Shown here: piece by piece, positions 53,599-62,968 of the stretch
How positions within the stretch are numbered: the stretch's first letter is position 1
How the letters are laid out: the number at the start of each line of letters is the position of its first letter
Assembly (NCBI RefSeq): GCF_020524495.1
Contig: NZ_JAIVLB010000008.1
Span: 41,006-105,005, forward strand
DNA from: Bacillus stratosphericus
Lineage (GTDB): Bacteria > Bacillota > Bacilli > Bacillales > Bacillaceae
Length of the DNA: 64,000 nucleotides
Reading direction: 5' to 3'
Notes under the pieces: model-generated
The model's input: only the letters and a program-made list of their open reading frames with translations
Databases searched by the model: none
What the model was told of the DNA's origin: nothing
Translations under genes and position numbers: made by a program

Positions 53599-53881
53599 GA
53601 AAGGCTTCTTGTAACTGTTACTGAAAAGAATTCGACTGTTTTTGATTCAGTTCTTAATACGTTCATCTACTAAGAAAACGACCTATAATCGGTTGGTTCA
53701 TAGCTGAAAGGTGGTTTCGATTTTGATACACTTAGTTTCTCCGATTTTTTTAGAAGCATCATCATTTTTTTCGCTGAAGCTTTTTAGATGGGGCATGCTA
53801 TGATGGAGGCACATGAGACAGGTTCTAAACAAAAATATACGGGATTAGAATAGAGGAGAAGGATAGAAAGGAGGCTGACAT
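53599..53881 (+). other. Intergenic region before yhfN
   Basis: Holds a possible 26-codon ORF (TTG after AAAGGTGG near 53710-53725; product MIHLVSPIFLEASSFFSL...) that I cannot support as a gene, and an extended -10 element TGCTATGAT near 53798-53806 that may start yhfN transcription. B. subtilis yhfM, expected here, is absent. Confidence 0.4.
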
Positions 53882-55159
53882 GTGCGAGTACGTAAATGGG
53901 TAGCTCTTGCAACGTTAGCATACATATTGTACGGTCTTTTTATTTATTTTTATTTGTTTATAATGGGTGATTCATCAGTTCCTGAAAGTGTGAAAGGGAC
54001 AAGTGCAGACCCTCATACCTTTATGACAAGACATGAGCTTGTGATCAGCCAGAATTTCTCAAAAATACGTAACCTGTTGTACTTTATTACAATCCCGTTA
54101 GATTGGTATATCTTTTTCCTATTGCTGATTTCAGGGTTTTCACGGAAATTAGCAGACTGGAGCCTTGTAGCTGCTCATTTTCAAATTTTAAGCAAACTTG
54201 TCTATGTCTTAATGCTGTCGCTTCTTACCATGCTGGTTTCACTGCCGATCAAATGGATTGGTTATCAGCTGTCCTTACACTATGGTGTGTCAGCTCAAAG
54301 CACGGCAAGCTGGTTAAAAGATCAAACTCTTGATTTTTGGATTCAATATCCGATTCTTGTGCTATGTGCCATTGTGTTCTTTTGGTTAATTCAAAAGAAA
54401 GGGAAGTTATGGTGGCTGTATGCCTGGTGTTTGACAGTGCCAGTCACACTGTTCCTCTTTTTTATACAGCCAGTCGTTATTGATCCGCTATACAATGATT
54501 TTTATCCATTAAAGAATCAAGCACTTGAGAAAAAGATATTAACTCTTGCAGAGGAAGCGCATATCCCCGCAGATCATGTATATGAAGTCAATATGTCTCA
54601 GAAAACAAACACGATGAACGCATACGTAACAGGGATCGGTGATAATAAGCGCATTGTCCTTTGGGACACGACGTTGCAGAAGCTGAAAGATCGAGAAATT
54701 TTATTTATCATGGCGCATGAAATGGGGCATTACGTCATGAAGCATGTCTATATCGGCCTAGCAGGTTACTTGGTGCTGTCACTTGCTGGATTTTTTGCGA
54801 TTGACCGCCTTTATTTTTACCTTTATCAAAAGGGTGCTGTTCTATTTCGGCTGAAAGTGCCACACGAGGTCGCTGCACTGCCGCTTCTTTTGATCATTGT
54901 ATCTATGCTGTCATTTGCTGCTTCCCCTTTTACAAATGCTGTGTCAAGGCATCAAGAAAGGGCAGCTGATGACTATGCAGTGAACCTGACAAAAGATGGG
55001 GAGGCAGGGGTGACATCTTTTCAAAAGCTTGCAAAATCTGGACTATCCCAAGTGAATCCGCCGCTTCTAGTGAAAATATTTCGCTATGGACACCCGACAA
55101 TGATGGAAAGAATCATTGACATGGAAAAGGCATCAAAAAAAGAGGAAACGTCTAAATAG
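53882..55159 (+). CDS. yhfN: M48-family membrane zinc metalloprotease YhfN
   Basis: 425 residues from a GTG start with AAGGAGGCTGACAT upstream. About seven membrane helices surround the catalytic HEMGH (about 279-283) with the third ligand Glu in HQERAADDYAV. This is the Ste24/CAAX-protease-1 type with the longer N-terminal membrane domain. Likely role: membrane-protein quality control or peptide processing. It converges with aprE on a shared terminator. Confidence 0.9.
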   Translation: MRVRKWVALATLAYILYGLFIYFYLFIMGDSSVPESVKGTSADPHTFMTRHELVISQNFSKIRNLLYFITIPLDWYIFFLLLISGFSRKLADWSLVAAHFQILSKLVYVLMLSLLTMLVSLPIKWIGYQLSLHYGVSAQSTASWLKDQTLDFWIQYPILVLCAIVFFWLIQKKGKLWWLYAWCLTVPVTLFLFFIQPVVIDPLYNDFYPLKNQALEKKILTLAEEAHIPADHVYEVNMSQKTNTMNAYVTGIGDNKRIVLWDTTLQKLKDREILFIMAHEMGHYVMKHVYIGLAGYLVLSLAGFFAIDRLYFYLYQKGAVLFRLKVPHEVAALPLLLIIVSMLSFAASPFTNAVSRHQERAADDYAVNLTKDGEAGVTSFQKLAKSGLSQVNPPLLVKIFRYGHPTMMERIIDMEKASKKEETSK

Positions 55160-55172
55160 CAATAAACCAATA

Positions 55173-55200
55173 AAATCCGGCTGGATCAGCCGGATTTTTT
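55173..55200. terminator. Bidirectional terminator between yhfN and aprE
   Basis: ATCCGGCTG (55175-55183) / CAGCCGGAT (55187-55195) with A and T tracts on both sides. Confidence 0.92.
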
Positions 55201-55211
55201 GAAACACATAA

Positions 55212-56357
55212 TTAGTTAGAAGCCGCTTGAACGTTAATTAACCCTTTTCCGTAATAGAATGAGTCACCAAGCGGTGTTGCTGTGCTTTCTAAACGCTGAC
55301 GAACCTGTGAACTTGATAGATTCGGGTTCTTAGAAAGAATAAGCGCTGCTGCTCCTGCTACATGAGGAGAAGCCATGGATGTTCCAGTATAAGATGTATA
55401 CCCATCGCTTGGTACTGTACTTAAAATGGATGTACCAGGTGCAGAAACATCTAATTCAGGTCCTACGCTAGAAGAGGAGTTTCTTTCATTGTTGTTGTTG
55501 ACATTGGCAACGGCAATCGTAGAATCATATTTTGCTGGATAGCCAACAGTGCTTGAAGAGCCAGAAGAACCTGAATTACCAGCAGCAACAACAACAACGA
55601 TTCCGTGATTGTTTGCTGTGTCAACAGCATTTTTAAGCGCTGTGGAACCGCTCGGTCCGCCTAAGCTCATATTGATGACATCCATGTTATTGGCAACGGC
55701 CCATTCAATACCGCTAATAATCCAGCTGTATTGTCCACTGCCGTAACGGTCTAACACTTTAACAGCATACAAGGAGGCACTTGGAGCGACACCAAGAACA
55801 CCAATTGTGTTATCTAGGGCAGCAATAGTTCCGGCTACGTGAGTTCCGTGTGATTGAAAGTCTTCGGTGGCATTTGGCTCTGAAGGGACGAAGCTAGCAC
55901 CGCCTGCAACATTTAAGTCAGGGTGTGCAGCGTGGATACCAGTATCAAGGACAGCTACTTTGACGTTGGCGCCTTTATAGCCTTGAGTGTGTACATCTGG
56001 AGCTTTGATTTGAGGGATACCATAAGGGACGGTTTGTGCATATGCTTCTGCTTTGTGGTCTTCTTCTACATAAGCAATGCTAGGGTCATGTTCAAGTTTT
56101 TTGGCGGCTTGTTCGGACATCTTCACTTGTGCAGCATTAATGAGTCGATATTGCTTTTCTAGTTTCCCGCCATTTTGAGTCACCGCATGTTTCTTAGAGC
56201 TGTTCGTGGTGGCAGAAGCTTTAAAGCCAACGATATAGCTTTTTTCACTATCTGACTTTGAGACCGTCTCGGCATTTGCCATTGAGCCTCCTAATCCTAC
56301 TGAAAACAGAAGAGGGACAGCCAATAAAACACTTGTCATCACATTTTTCTTTTTCAC
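55212..56357 (-). CDS. aprE: Subtilisin (extracellular alkaline serine protease)
   Basis: 381 residues: signal peptide 1-29 (AxA cleavage at ANA), I9-type propeptide 30-106, and a 275-residue mature enzyme beginning AQTVPYG. Catalytic triad D138 (VLDTGI), H170 (HGTHVAG), S327 (GTSMASPH); oxyanion Asn in AAGNSG. Start is GTG with GGGAG upstream, as usual for aprE. The sequence is of the B. pumilus subtilisin type. It is secreted, folded by PrsA, repressed by Hpr/ScoC and supported by Ecs, all encoded in this window. The leader carries an expanded stem-loop. Confidence 0.97.
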   Translation of the reverse strand: MKKKNVMTSVLLAVPLLFSVGLGGSMANAETVSKSDSEKSYIVGFKASATTNSSKKHAVTQNGGKLEKQYRLINAAQVKMSEQAAKKLEHDPSIAYVEEDHKAEAYAQTVPYGIPQIKAPDVHTQGYKGANVKVAVLDTGIHAAHPDLNVAGGASFVPSEPNATEDFQSHGTHVAGTIAALDNTIGVLGVAPSASLYAVKVLDRYGSGQYSWIISGIEWAVANNMDVINMSLGGPSGSTALKNAVDTANNHGIVVVVAAGNSGSSGSSSTVGYPAKYDSTIAVANVNNNNERNSSSSVGPELDVSAPGTSILSTVPSDGYTSYTGTSMASPHVAGAAALILSKNPNLSSSQVRQRLESTATPLGDSFYYGKGLINVQAASN

Positions 56358-56385
56358 GTACGTTCCACTCCCTTTTTTCTTATTT

Positions 56386-56468
56386 CAGAATAATCATCCG
56401 TAGTCTGCAGAATGATTTATTTGATTTATTTGATTTATTTGATTTATTTGATTTGTTCGATTATTCTG
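56386..56468 (-). promoter_or_regulatory. aprE 5' leader stem-loop with repeat-expanded loop
   Basis: On the minus strand CAGAATAATC (56468-56459) and GATTATTCTG (56395-56386) are perfect complements near the expected transcript start (a likely -10 TAAACT lies just upstream). In B. subtilis the aprE leader begins with the same arm and a loop of about a dozen nt; this stem makes the mRNA very stable. Here the loop is 63 nt because of the tandem repeat. Confidence 0.75.
56414..56458. repeat. 9-bp tandem repeat (4 perfect copies plus a degenerate fifth)
   Basis: Unit GATTTATTT at 56414-56422, 56423-56431, 56432-56440 and 56441-56449, then GATTTGTTC (56450-56458). It fills the loop of the aprE leader stem. 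Confidence 0.95.
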
Positions 56469-56736
56469 TGTTTTCAGTTTAAAGGGAATGGGCAAAAAAG
56501 AGTAGACCTGAATTTTTGTGAAAGTCCTAGTATAAATTAGGTAAATAAGTCGCTTGAAAAACATATTAAATTATGTTTCATTGCGGTTTTCTGTTAAAAA
56601 AGAAGGGTGCTTTTTTTCTCATGATCGATTTCAGGACAAACATTCGTTATCCGAAAAGTTATAAAATAGGCAGGAAAGACTATCATCTATTTCAAATTTC
56701 GATATAAAAAAATATTATTTTATCATTGTTTCTGAT
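56469..56736 (-). promoter_or_regulatory. aprE upstream control region
   Basis: AT-rich non-coding DNA. AATATTATT at 56711-56719 fits the ScoC/Hpr consensus RATANTATY; a weak promoter TACTCT-N17-TAAACT (minus strand, near 56505-56477) precedes the leader. Regulatory use is inferred from B. subtilis aprE. Confidence 0.4.
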
Positions 56737-56770
56737 ATAAAAAAGAACCTGTTGGTGATAACAGGTTCTT
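56737..56770 (-). terminator. Terminator of the yhfR remnant
   Basis: Minus strand AAGAACCTGTT (56770-56760) / AACAGGTTCTT (56753-56743) followed by TTTT. Confidence 0.88.
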
Positions 56771-57183
56771 TAAGAAGGTGAAGATGGAGTTAAATGGCTG
56801 GCCACGTTGTCATCACGTACCTTCCATTCACCATTTTTCCATTTCACATAATTTAAGCAAGCATTTACACGTCTCGTGTCCCAAAGACCGATAGTTCATC
56901 ACCAAGGGTGGTGAGTAAGGCATGGACGTCAGCATCACTATCATCGTGTTCAATGAAATCGTCCATGATCATAAGAGGTACATCCACATGTTTTAAAAAC
57001 AAATAAGTTGTTTCTTTCGCTCTTGATAATGGACTGGAAATGAAGACATCCCAATGGACAAAAGTCCAGTTTGTTCAGCCTGCCACTTACCTGTCTCATT
57101 TAAAGGGATATCTGTTCGCCCTTGAATTGTTTCGCTGCATTCCAATCTGTTTCCCCGTGTTTAAATAGGCAAATTGTTTTCAA
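56770..57183 (-). pseudogene. yhfR: Histidine phosphatase YhfR, decayed
   Basis: TTG start at 57183 after GGCGGGATTGATTG-type sequence: MKTICLFKHGETDWNAAKQF (RHGE motif altered to KHGE), then a +1 shift to QGRTDIPLNETGKWQAEQTG, a jump to WDVFISSPLSRAKETTYLFL, MIMDDFIEHDDSDAD, and after loss of about 60 residues (with the second catalytic His) TRRVNACLNYVKWKNGEWKV to the end. Order and spacing follow phosphoglycerate-mutase-like phosphatases. Frameshifts, an internal deletion and the loss of the second histidine make it inactive. Position agrees with B. subtilis yhfR. Confidence 0.8.
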
Positions 57184-57243
57184 TCAATCCCGCCTTTTCT
57201 ATCTTTTCTTCTATGATACTAAAGCAGAAGAAGAATGACTGGA

Positions 57244-58539
57244 TTAACGATTTGTCAGACTTGTTAAGGATTCGACAGAGCTGGCAACTTGTGACACTGT
57301 TTGTTTGACTTCTTTCAACTCGTTAAGGAACGTTTGGAGATCTATTTCAATTTTTCCGTTTTGGTTTTTGCTTAAGTTCATGCTCCTCACAATATCATCG
57401 AAGAGCGAATTGATTTGAGTCATTTTTTCTTTACTGTCTATCACAAGTAAATTCACGTCTGCAATGTGCTGTGACACAATGGCAATTTGAGAATTTGTAT
57501 TGTTGACAAGCTCTGATACAGTCGAAACCGTTTTCTTGGTATCTTCTGATAATTTACGAACCTCATTTGCGACAACAGCAAAGCCTTTTCCATGTTCACC
57601 TGCACGTGCAGATTCGATTGAGGCATTTAAAGATAACAAATTCGTTTGCTCTGCAATGCCTGTGACAATCCCAAAAATTTGTTCAATTTGTTTTGCAATT
57701 TCTTCTAAGCGTTTTATTTCCGTTTCGATCTTTGTCATACTGCTATCAATCTGATTCATTTGTGTTTGTTGAATTTCTAATTCTTTTTTACCGCCAATTG
57801 ATTTTTCCTCAACTTGGGCCGAGATATTCGTTCCAGCCTGTGACATATCCGCCATCTCATCAGATTTTGACACAAGTTTATCCACTGCACTTGTTGTGTT
57901 TGAGAAAAGAGAAGCAAGTGAATTGGAGGTTTCTGTAATTTTTGTGTGAAGCTCTTTTTGCTGTACTTCCGCTTCATCACGAATTTTAGAATATTCATTT
58001 TGGAATGTATCTAGGACAAGCTGCTGCTCTAAATTTAAAATTTTCGTCGTCGCTTTGATAGCCGTCTGATATTCTTTGAAATCTTGGATATGGTAGGAAA
58101 ATAATTCCATAATCGATAGCAAAAGGTCTTGGAATGCAGCCATATACCATTTAGGCTGGAGCCCAATCCGTAAATGAGCTTGTGCAATTTTAATTCTTTT
58201 TGCCACATAGGCCTCGTCAATCACACCTTCAAACATTTCGCTAATATGGATGCGGAGTGTTTTTTTCAAACGATCGACTGAACTATGATCTTGAATGATA
58301 TGCATCAAGGAAGACTCTACTTCTAGGTTTTTATAAAATGTATCGACGATTTGTTCAATATCATCTTGAACGATTGGATTCAATTGTTTCAGGATAAAAA
58401 GATCTTTCTGAGTCAAATCAATCATTTTAATTTGTTTGGTAATGTCTGTATTCGCCGAAACGTTAATTCTTTTTATCCCATTATCCTGCTGTGTGAAAAA
58501 AGCAGTGTTTTTTCTTTTTGTCTCTTTTTTAAATAACAA
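57244..58539 (-). CDS. hemAT: Heme-based aerotactic transducer HemAT
   Basis: 431 residues. N-terminal globin-coupled sensor (about 40-175) with proximal heme ligand H122 in [13 protein letters not shown] and distal Tyr in DTFYKNL (about 69); C-terminal methyl-accepting signalling domain (about 200-430) with the conserved hairpin tip [28 protein letters not shown] core. It binds O2 and signals through CheW/CheA for aerotaxis. Soluble, no membrane helix. A sigma-D-like promoter lies upstream. Confidence 0.95.
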   Translation of the reverse strand: MLFKKETKRKNTAFFTQQDNGIKRINVSANTDITKQIKMIDLTQKDLFILKQLNPIVQDDIEQIVDTFYKNLEVESSLMHIIQDHSSVDRLKKTLRIHISEMFEGVIDEAYVAKRIKIAQAHLRIGLQPKWYMAAFQDLLLSIMELFSYHIQDFKEYQTAIKATTKILNLEQQLVLDTFQNEYSKIRDEAEVQQKELHTKITETSNSLASLFSNTTSAVDKLVSKSDEMADMSQAGTNISAQVEEKSIGGKKELEIQQTQMNQIDSSMTKIETEIKRLEEIAKQIEQIFGIVTGIAEQTNLLSLNASIESARAGEHGKGFAVVANEVRKLSEDTKKTVSTVSELVNNTNSQIAIVSQHIADVNLLVIDSKEKMTQINSLFDDIVRSMNLSKNQNGKIEIDLQTFLNELKEVKQTVSQVASSVESLTSLTNR

Positions 58540-58585
58540 TGTGTTTGTCCCCCCATAACATCACAAATATCAGACTTTATGTTTT

Positions 58586-58610
58586 TTATCGGATAATATT
58601 GGATTTTTTA
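58586..58610 (-). promoter_or_regulatory. Possible sigma-D promoter of hemAT
   Basis: Minus strand TAAA (58610-58607), 13-nt spacer, TCCGATAA (58593-58586), one base off the -10 consensus GCCGATAA; the spacer is shorter than the usual 15, though TTTA two bases upstream gives 15. HemAT genes belong to the motility regulon. Confidence 0.5.
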
Positions 58611-58629
58611 AAGGGAAACAAGTTAATTT

Positions 58630-60162
58630 TTACTGTTCTTTATATGACCTTTTTAGTGGTTTTTTTGCTGGACCTTCTACTACTTCTCCAGTTATTGAAA
58701 AACGTGAACCGTGACAAGGACAATCCCAAGTACGGTCACTATTATTCCAAGCGACTTCACAACCTAAGTGCGTACATGTTGTATCGACAAGAAAGACATG
58801 GCCATTCTCTGATTTAAAGGCACCGCATTTTTTTTGTTCATAAGATACAATGCCGCCTTCTCCTGGCTTTAAATCATCAATTGTTTGATCAGTTTGTTTT
58901 AATTTACCACTAATCAGCTTCGCAGCAACATTGGTATTTTCTTTCATAAAATTTTTGACGAATGGGTCAGAAACAAGTCTTGATGGAGTAAAGATTGATT
59001 CATAAGGATGAGATTGTCCCTGGATCAAATCACCAATAAGGGTCGCTGCGACATGGCTTGTGGTCATGCCCCATTTTCTAAAGCCTGTAGCAACGAAGAT
59101 ATTCGGATGATTTTTGGTCAGGTGGCCAATGTAAGGAATTTGATCCATTGTGACCAAATCGTGGGTAGACCAACGATAGAGGACTTCCTCTATTCCAAGA
59201 GTGTTGTCTCCGAATTTTTCTAGCGCTTCATAGTGAGCAGATTCATCACCGCCTTGTCCAGTTTTATGGCCTTCTCCTCCAATGAGAACTACTTCTTCAC
59301 CATGGAATTCTGCCGTTCTTAAAGAGTAGGCTGGCTGGTCAATTCCTAAGTACATCCCGTCTGGGAGTGGCTTAGTTGTTTTGGCTGCTACCACATAAGA
59401 TTGCTCGGGATGAATGCGCGTGAAATAAAGTCCTTTGCCATCATAAAAAGGAAAGTGTGAGCATGAAATGATATAGCGTCCTGTCAGATGATGACCACTT
59501 TTTGTGACGACAGCAGCCTGCTCACCTTCTTTGACATCGACTGCAGTTGTCTGTTCAAAAATACGCACACCTCGCTCAATGAGTAACTCGATCAGTGCAT
59601 TGACATAGTGAAGTGGATGAAATTGTGCCTGCTCTGTCATCCCAAGTGCAGCTTGTATGTCAGCATCGAAAGGCAGCTCTGTTTTCCATTCTCGATCAAT
59701 GCCTAGCTGTTTGTAGGCATCTAATTCCTTCTTTAACTTTTTTACGCCACTTTCTTGCTTTGTATAAAGATAAGCATTTTTTACCTCTATCTGACAATTG
59801 ATTTTGTGCTGTTTGACACGTGCTTGAATGAGCTCTTTCGCTTTTTCATTCGCTTCTACATACAAACGGGCTTTTGGCATGCCAATATGCTGAATCAGCT
59901 CATGATAGTACACATCGTGCTGTGATGTTACTTTAGCTGTTGTATGTCCGGTCGTTCCTTGAAGCAATCGATCGGCATCGATGATGAGGACATCAAATCC
60001 ACGTTCCGTCATTTCAAACGCAGTGGCGATACCGGTGATACCGCCACCTACAATAATCACGTCTGCTGTTAGGTCTTCTGTTACAGTAGGAAAAGAGTGC
60101 CTCTTATTCTCTGCTAACCATAACGATTTCGCCTGATCCATTCCTTTATGTTCTTGTACCAT
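58630..60162 (-). CDS. yhfW: FAD-dependent oxidoreductase with C-terminal Rieske domain
   Basis: 510 residues. DAO-type FAD domain: [17 protein letters not shown] (about 38-54) and [19 protein letters not shown]-terminal Rieske [2Fe-2S] domain (about 425-505) with CTHLGC and CPCHGSRF ligands. Such fusions are predicted to oxidise amines or small acids and pass electrons to the cluster; no substrate is known for YhfW. Ribosome site GGAGGCGACAAC. Synteny hemAT-yhfW-yhxC fits B. subtilis. Confidence 0.92.
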   Translation of the reverse strand: MVQEHKGMDQAKSLWLAENKRHSFPTVTEDLTADVIIVGGGITGIATAFEMTERGFDVLIIDADRLLQGTTGHTTAKVTSQHDVYYHELIQHIGMPKARLYVEANEKAKELIQARVKQHKINCQIEVKNAYLYTKQESGVKKLKKELDAYKQLGIDREWKTELPFDADIQAALGMTEQAQFHPLHYVNALIELLIERGVRIFEQTTAVDVKEGEQAAVVTKSGHHLTGRYIISCSHFPFYDGKGLYFTRIHPEQSYVVAAKTTKPLPDGMYLGIDQPAYSLRTAEFHGEEVVLIGGEGHKTGQGGDESAHYEALEKFGDNTLGIEEVLYRWSTHDLVTMDQIPYIGHLTKNHPNIFVATGFRKWGMTTSHVAATLIGDLIQGQSHPYESIFTPSRLVSDPFVKNFMKENTNVAAKLISGKLKQTDQTIDDLKPGEGGIVSYEQKKCGAFKSENGHVFLVDTTCTHLGCEVAWNNSDRTWDCPCHGSRFSITGEVVEGPAKKPLKRSYKEQ

Positions 60163-60303
60163 GTTGTCGCCTCCAGTTTTTTGTTGTGTATAATTTTTCC
60201 ACGATGCTGAAAATCATACATCCGAAAGGAAACAAGCACATCATACTTAAAAAAATGGCCAACCTATAAAAATATACAAGATAGAAGGAAGGAGTGAACT
60301 GAC

Positions 60304-61164
60304 GTGTCAACAAAGCAGCCGAAGAAAACATTGCCGTCTCAACACCAGAATGAACGTCCGGGTCATGAATATATAATGAGTCCTAGACCTATTTTTGATC
60401 GAGAGGTGCAGAGCAAAAAGCTAGCTGGAAAAACAGCTATTGTGACAGGTGGAGATAGTGGGATTGGAAGAGCAGTTGCTGTCTTATTTGCAAAAGAAGG
60501 AGCCAATGTAGCGATTGTTTACTTAAATGAACATCATGATGCAGAGGAAACGAAGGACGATATTGAAAAAGCGGGAGGCAGTGTCATTATAATTGCAGGT
60601 GACTTGGGGGAGGAAGCCTTTTCGAATGAGGTCGTCAAAAAAACAAAAGATGCTTTCGGTTCAATTGATATATTGGTGAACAATGCAGGAGAACAGCACC
60701 CACAAAAAAGCATTGAACAGATTACTTCGCATCAGCTTCTTCGGACATTTCAAACAAATATCTTTGCGATGTTTTATTTAACAAAAGCTGTGCTCCCGCA
60801 TTTAAAGAAAGGGTGCAGTATCATTAATACAACATCCGTCACAGCCTATAAAGGTCATGAAACCTTGATCGATTATTCATCGACAAAAGGCGCAGTCGTA
60901 ACATTTACAAGATCCTTATCCTTATCTCTTATCAAACAAGGGATCCGGGTCAACGGGGTAGCTCCGGGGCCTATTTGGACACCGCTGATTCCATCCACAT
61001 TTACAGAAAAGGAAGTTTCTGAATTTGGCGGCGATGTTCCAATGGAAAGACCTGGTGAACCAGTCGAGCTTGCGCCAAGTTATTTATTTTTAGCGAGCGA
61101 AGACTCATCTTATATGAATGGGCAAATTCTTCATGTGAATGGTGGAACGATCTTAAATGGATAA
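60304..61164 (+). CDS. yhxC: Short-chain dehydrogenase/reductase YhxC
   Basis: 286 residues from a GTG with GGAAGGAG upstream. An N-terminal extension (KQPKKTLPSQHQNERPGHEY) precedes the SDR core: TGGDSGIGRA (NAD(P) site, about 49-58), NNAGEQHPQ, catalytic Ser-Tyr-Lys (TTSVTAY and YSSTKGA) and APGPIWTPL. The extension with HQ..RPG is typical of the YhxC/YhdF/general-stress SDR group. Physiological substrate unknown. Confidence 0.92.
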   Translation: MSTKQPKKTLPSQHQNERPGHEYIMSPRPIFDREVQSKKLAGKTAIVTGGDSGIGRAVAVLFAKEGANVAIVYLNEHHDAEETKDDIEKAGGSVIIIAGDLGEEAFSNEVVKKTKDAFGSIDILVNNAGEQHPQKSIEQITSHQLLRTFQTNIFAMFYLTKAVLPHLKKGCSIINTTSVTAYKGHETLIDYSSTKGAVVTFTRSLSLSLIKQGIRVNGVAPGPIWTPLIPSTFTEKEVSEFGGDVPMERPGEPVELAPSYLFLASEDSSYMNGQILHVNGGTILNG

Positions 61165-61165
61165 A

Positions 61166-61213
61166 CAAAAAACTTGCGGTAAAGAGACGGGTGGGTGTCT
61201 CTCTGCCACAAGT
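61166..61213 (-). terminator. Terminator of yhzC
   Basis: Minus strand ACTTGTGG (61213-61206) / CCGCAAGT (61179-61172) with inner AGAC/GTCT pairs, followed by TTTTTTG. Confidence 0.75.
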
Positions 61214-61217
61214 AAAA

Positions 61218-61457
61218 TCATGATGATTGATGTAAGCATTGTTTTGTATATTGAGCTGACAAGTCATTGAATCGCTTTTCATCACGTTGATCCAGTGCCT
61301 TATCAATCTCTTCTCTAAGGAAGGTTAAGCGCTGTTTATAAAGCGCCTCATCTAAAACCATTTGAATGTAGGTGTCTAAAATGGTGACGCCATTTTCTTC
61401 GGTTTTTTGGGTGTTGCGGGACTTCATGAGCTCAGCGTACGTTTTTTTCTCTTTCAT
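61218..61457 (-). CDS. yhzC: IDEAL-domain small protein YhzC
   Basis: 79 residues, charged and helical, ending in an IDEAL-type C-terminal segment (LREEIDKALDQRDEKRFNDL). IDEAL domains appear at the C-terminus of several small Bacillus proteins; no biochemical role is established for YhzC. It is divergent from comK, the same arrangement as in B. subtilis. Ribosome site GGGGGGATTCTTT. Confidence 0.85.
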   Translation of the reverse strand: MKEKKTYAELMKSRNTQKTEENGVTILDTYIQMVLDEALYKQRLTFLREEIDKALDQRDEKRFNDLSAQYTKQCLHQSS

Positions 61458-61595
61458 AAAGAATCCCCCCGATGCCTTTTTTATAGTATATGAATTGGCA
61501 AAGAAAAAATCAACAAGATTTTATAATTTTTAGACAATTTATTTTTGAGCAAATTTGACACCTCTAGTCCAATCGACAGGATGTGATATATCTTT

Positions 61596-61652
61596 AAAAA
61601 TTGCTTTTAGATCGATCGATTGTACTAAAAAATATGATAAAAAGATGATTTT
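61596..61652 (+). promoter_or_regulatory. ComK box (two AT-boxes, 31-bp spacing) upstream of comK
   Basis: AAAA-N5-TTTT at 61596-61608 and again at 61640-61652, separated by exactly 31 nt. Two AT-boxes at 8, 18 or 31 bp form the ComK binding site; 31 bp is the spacing of the comK promoter itself in B. subtilis. It supports positive autoregulation, the basis of the competence switch. Confidence 0.88.
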
Positions 61653-61661
61653 AAATAAATT

Positions 61662-61689
61662 TTGAAAAAATCCTGTCGTTTCTTATACG
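61662..61689 (+). promoter_or_regulatory. comK core promoter
   Basis: TTGAAA (61662-61667), 16-nt spacer, TATACG (61684-61689), placed right after the second AT-box. Confidence 0.6.
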
Positions 61690-61746
61690 TTGGTGATAGA
61701 TTAATAGTAGCTAAATTAACCAAAAATTAACACAGGAGGAAATGAA

Positions 61747-62325
61747 GTGTCAGGAATTAGTGAAACACCTTTAGATTCATACGTCATCAATCAAACAACG
61801 ATGGCGATCCTTCCGATAGAAGAAGGAAAGAGAGTATATTCAAAAGTCATTGAAAGAGAAACAAGCTTTTACGTTGAATTAAAGCCGCTGCAAATTATAG
61901 AACGTAGCTGCAGATTCTTTGGCTCAAGCTATGCAGGTAGAAAAGCGGGAACATACGAAGTAACAGGTATATCCCACAAGCCTCCAATCGTGATTGATCA
62001 ATCCAATCATCTGTATTTCTTCCCAACCTATTCATCCAATCGCCCTCAGTGCGGGTGGATCTCCCACAAATACATTCATACCTTCCAAGAATCATCCCTC
62101 GGAGACACGGTTGTCATTTTTACAAATGAGCAAACGGTCAAACTTGATGTCTCATATAAATCGTTTGAGAGTCAGGTGCACCGAACAGCGTATCTTCGAA
62201 CAAAATTCCAAGACCGTCTTGATGGAGGTCTTCCAAAAAAACAAGAATTTATGCTGTATCCAAAAGAGCAACAGCTCAATCTTGTATATGATTTTATTTT
62301 AAGAGAACTTCGTAATAGGTATTAG
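61747..62325 (+). CDS. comK: Competence master regulator ComK
   Basis: 192 residues from a GTG with CAGGAGGAAATGAA upstream. Conserved blocks: MKPLQIIERSCRFFG-like KPLQIIERSCRFFGSSYAGR, KAGTYEVTGISHKPP, RPQCGWISH and KFQDRLDGGLPKKQEFMLYP. ComK binds paired AT-boxes and switches on DNA-uptake and recombination genes. The gene is full length, so competence control appears intact; its own promoter carries a ComK box. Confidence 0.97.
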   Translation: MSGISETPLDSYVINQTTMAILPIEEGKRVYSKVIERETSFYVELKPLQIIERSCRFFGSSYAGRKAGTYEVTGISHKPPIVIDQSNHLYFFPTYSSNRPQCGWISHKYIHTFQESSLGDTVVIFTNEQTVKLDVSYKSFESQVHRTAYLRTKFQDRLDGGLPKKQEFMLYPKEQQLNLVYDFILRELRNRY

Positions 62326-62332
62326 CGAACAA

Positions 62333-62353
62333 CCAGCGGCGAACAGCCGCTGG
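62333..62353 (+). terminator. Hairpin after comK
   Basis: CCAGCGGC (62333-62340) / GCCGCTGG (62346-62353), perfect 8-bp stem; no T-run, so it may act as an mRNA 3' stabiliser rather than a strong terminator. Confidence 0.6.
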
Positions 62354-62362
62354 ACTATTCGT

Positions 62363-62968
62363 ATGGTGGATGGAACCCTAGAGGATGTAGCAAAGAAAGC
62401 GCAGATGGCAGTTCAGCAAGAAGGGACGTTCTATGCAAGTCATGTGTTTAATCCATATTTTCATGAGGGAACAAAAACGTACACTTACGAGATATGGGAA
62501 CAGCTCAACAACATGACGGATACCCTGATCATTCCTGTCGGTAATGGTACACTCTTATTAGGTGTCTACCAAGGTTTTGGTGAACTATTAGCGCAAGGTC
62601 TCATGACGAATTTTCCAAAAATTGTCGCAGTATAAGCAGAAAACTGTGCCCCTCTTGCACAAGCCTTTCATGAGCAGCGTCTTGAAATAGAGGAGATACA
62701 AAATAAAGGAATGATCGCTGAGGGCATTGCGATTGCGGCGCCTGAACGAGCAGAACAAATCCTTCAAGCTATCAAACAGACAAATGGATACATCATGACG
62801 GCAAACGAGCAAGAGATTAAAGAGGCACACACAGCACTTACAGCAAAAGGGTTTTATGTTGAACCAACAACAGCCGCCAATTATGCTGCCTATTTGAAGC
62901 ATCAAAAAGCGACGACACAAGAACGGATTGTGCTGCCACTATGCGGAGCAGGATTAAAATCAGTGTAA
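62363..62968 (+). pseudogene. C-terminal fragment of a fold-type II PLP enzyme (threonine-synthase-like) with an in-frame stop
   Basis: One frame runs from about 62345 to 62968: RMVDGTLEDVAKKAQMA, SHVFNPYFHEGTKTYTYEIW, the PLP-phosphate loop PVGNGTLLLGVYQGF, then VAV-TAA (62633-62635)-AENCAPLAQAF, and the closing PLCGAGLKSV. The N-terminal half with the PLP lysine is missing, and the frame directly follows the comK hairpin. Threonine synthase or a related lyase is the likely ancestor. Not functional. Confidence 0.75.

Noticed and set aside
56258..56482. Plus-strand ORF ending in repeated DLF triplets opposite the aprE start
   Set aside because: The repeats are a translation of the 9-bp tandem repeat; there is no ribosome site and it is antisense to the aprE signal peptide.
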